A DNA stretch of 64,000 bases from Glaciecola sp. XM2 (GTDB taxonomy: Bacteria; Pseudomonadota; Gammaproteobacteria; Enterobacterales; Alteromonadaceae). Position 1 is the first letter of the stretch, and every line of letters begins with the position of its first letter. Under the pieces are notes generated by a model. It was not told where the DNA came from, made no database searches, and saw only the letters and a list, made by a program, of their open reading frames with translations. Below are positions 63,627 to 64,000 of the stretch, in pieces. Location of the stretch: NCBI RefSeq assembly GCF_018595715.1, contig NZ_JAHEOJ010000020.1, positions 496,001 through 560,000 on the forward strand, read 5' to 3'. The position numbers and the translations under genes were made by a program.

Positions 63627-64000
63627 ATGAAAGTACTATTTATAAGCGTAGGATTAGTTACATCACTATCCGGAGTAAATTCAACAAAAGGCCGTTACTT
63701 ATCAAGACACTTTTTTAGTGATATGACCCATACTGTCAATGATAGGCAGCTTCATCAAGTAGATGTGCAGGGGGGCACTCTGTTAGGATGTTATGTGCCG
63801 AAGTTTTTGCGTAGAGTAAAGTTATTAGCTTACCCGTGGATAATATCCAATATGTTGTTTCGTGCAGTCAAAAGACACCGCTCTATTGGAGGCTACGATG
63901 CCATAGTTGCAAGAGAGCCCATTGTCGCGGGAGTCATTGCGGTTTTCGTTAGTCGGCTATTAAGATTACCCCTTTTGGTTGAGATGAACGGAAATTATAG
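63627..64000 (+). CDS. Glycosyltransferase, N-terminal part (cut by window end)
   Basis: The frame from the ATG at 63627 stays open to the window end, about 124 residues so far. It starts MKVLFISVGLVTSLSGVN, the nucleotide-sugar-transferase opening strand and loop of the GT-B fold. Later parts show YDAIVAREPIVAGVIAVFVS and LLVEMNGNY, typical of GT4 N-terminal domains. The C-terminal catalytic half is outside the window. The strand and position suggest it continues the exopolysaccharide cassette. Confidence 0.8.
   Translation, partial: MKVLFISVGLVTSLSGVNSTKGRYLSRHFFSDMTHTVNDRQLHQVDVQGGTLLGCYVPKFLRRVKLLAYPWIISNMLFRAVKRHRSIGGYDAIVAREPIVAGVIAVFVSRLLRLPLLVEMNGNY

Noticed and set aside
1-64000. 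tRNA, rRNA, integrase or transposase genes
   Set aside because: None was found on either strand by eye. The cassette could be mobile only by homologous exchange as far as can be seen.

Overview
The window looks like a chromosomal segment of a marine gammaproteobacterium, probably of the order Alteromonadales (Alteromonas/Glaciecola-like). Evidence is the combination of gammaproteobacterial housekeeping genes (glnE, fadE, lpxL-type acyltransferase, ybiT, tdk, a DUF3081 protein), a TonB-receptor/phytase pair, and an exosortase-A (XrtA/PEP-CTERM) exopolysaccharide locus. No rRNA, tRNA, CRISPR array, transposase or integrase was seen. All family names come from reading motifs and remembered family features; no database search was run.

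Layout. (1) 1-4.3 kb: the end of an alpha/beta hydrolase and kynU (tryptophan catabolism), a chemoreceptor with a six-helix membrane sensor, an alkyltransferase-like DNA repair protein and a lone periplasmic binding protein. (2) 4.5-9.6 kb: a TonB-dependent receptor followed by a tandem-domain beta-propeller phytase lipoprotein, on the minus strand behind a convincing triple-repeat Pho box, i.e. a phosphate-starvation phytate module. (3) 9.6-14.4 kb: a membrane protein with a degenerate GGDEF domain abutting an AraC-type regulator, then ybiT (ABC-F) and mscS. (4) 14.6-17.9 kb: a YHS-domain lipoprotein and a bufferin-type RiPP operon (DUF2282 precursor, DUF692 MNIO enzyme, DUF2063 partner, DoxX membrane protein), closed by a strong terminator. 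(5) 17.9-32.1 kb: a CPA2 cation/proton antiporter, a class-C-beta-lactamase-like serine hydrolase, a minus-strand lipid or acyl-CoA group (acyl-CoA dehydrogenase, phosphotransferase, SDR, BASS transporter, DUF4442, unknown membrane protein), tdk, an unusual membrane alpha/beta hydrolase, and fadE with a FadR-like site. (6) 32.6-39.4 kb: an outer-membrane barrel, DUF3081, an LpxL-type acyltransferase, a membrane-anchored unknown, glnE, DUF350 and a GIY-YIG protein.

(7) 39.6-64 kb: the XrtA exopolysaccharide locus. It has the accessory ATPase, outer-membrane barrel, tyrosine autokinase, Wzz-like and Wza-like proteins, the initiating sugar-phosphate transferase, two polysaccharide deacetylases, two GNAT/FemAB-fold proteins, three glycosyltransferases (the last cut by the window end), a Wzx-type flippase, an O-antigen-ligase-like polymerase and a Tat-exported beta-helix protein. 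Embedded in it are two related Ig/FN3 lipoproteins and one secreted protein with a PEP-CTERM-like tail in which the tripeptide reads SAP; that gene has a near-perfect sigma-54 (-24/-12) promoter. Exosortase itself and the PrsK/PrsR regulators are not in the window, so they should lie beyond its right end or elsewhere.

The most notable points are the bufferin operon with its YHS neighbour, the Pho box on the phytate operon, and the sigma-54-driven SAP-CTERM protein with the two Ig/FN3 lipoproteins inside the polysaccharide locus. Non-ATG starts (TTG/GTG) are frequent, and genes from about 54.5 kb onward read more AT-rich than the left half, suggesting a variable polysaccharide cassette.
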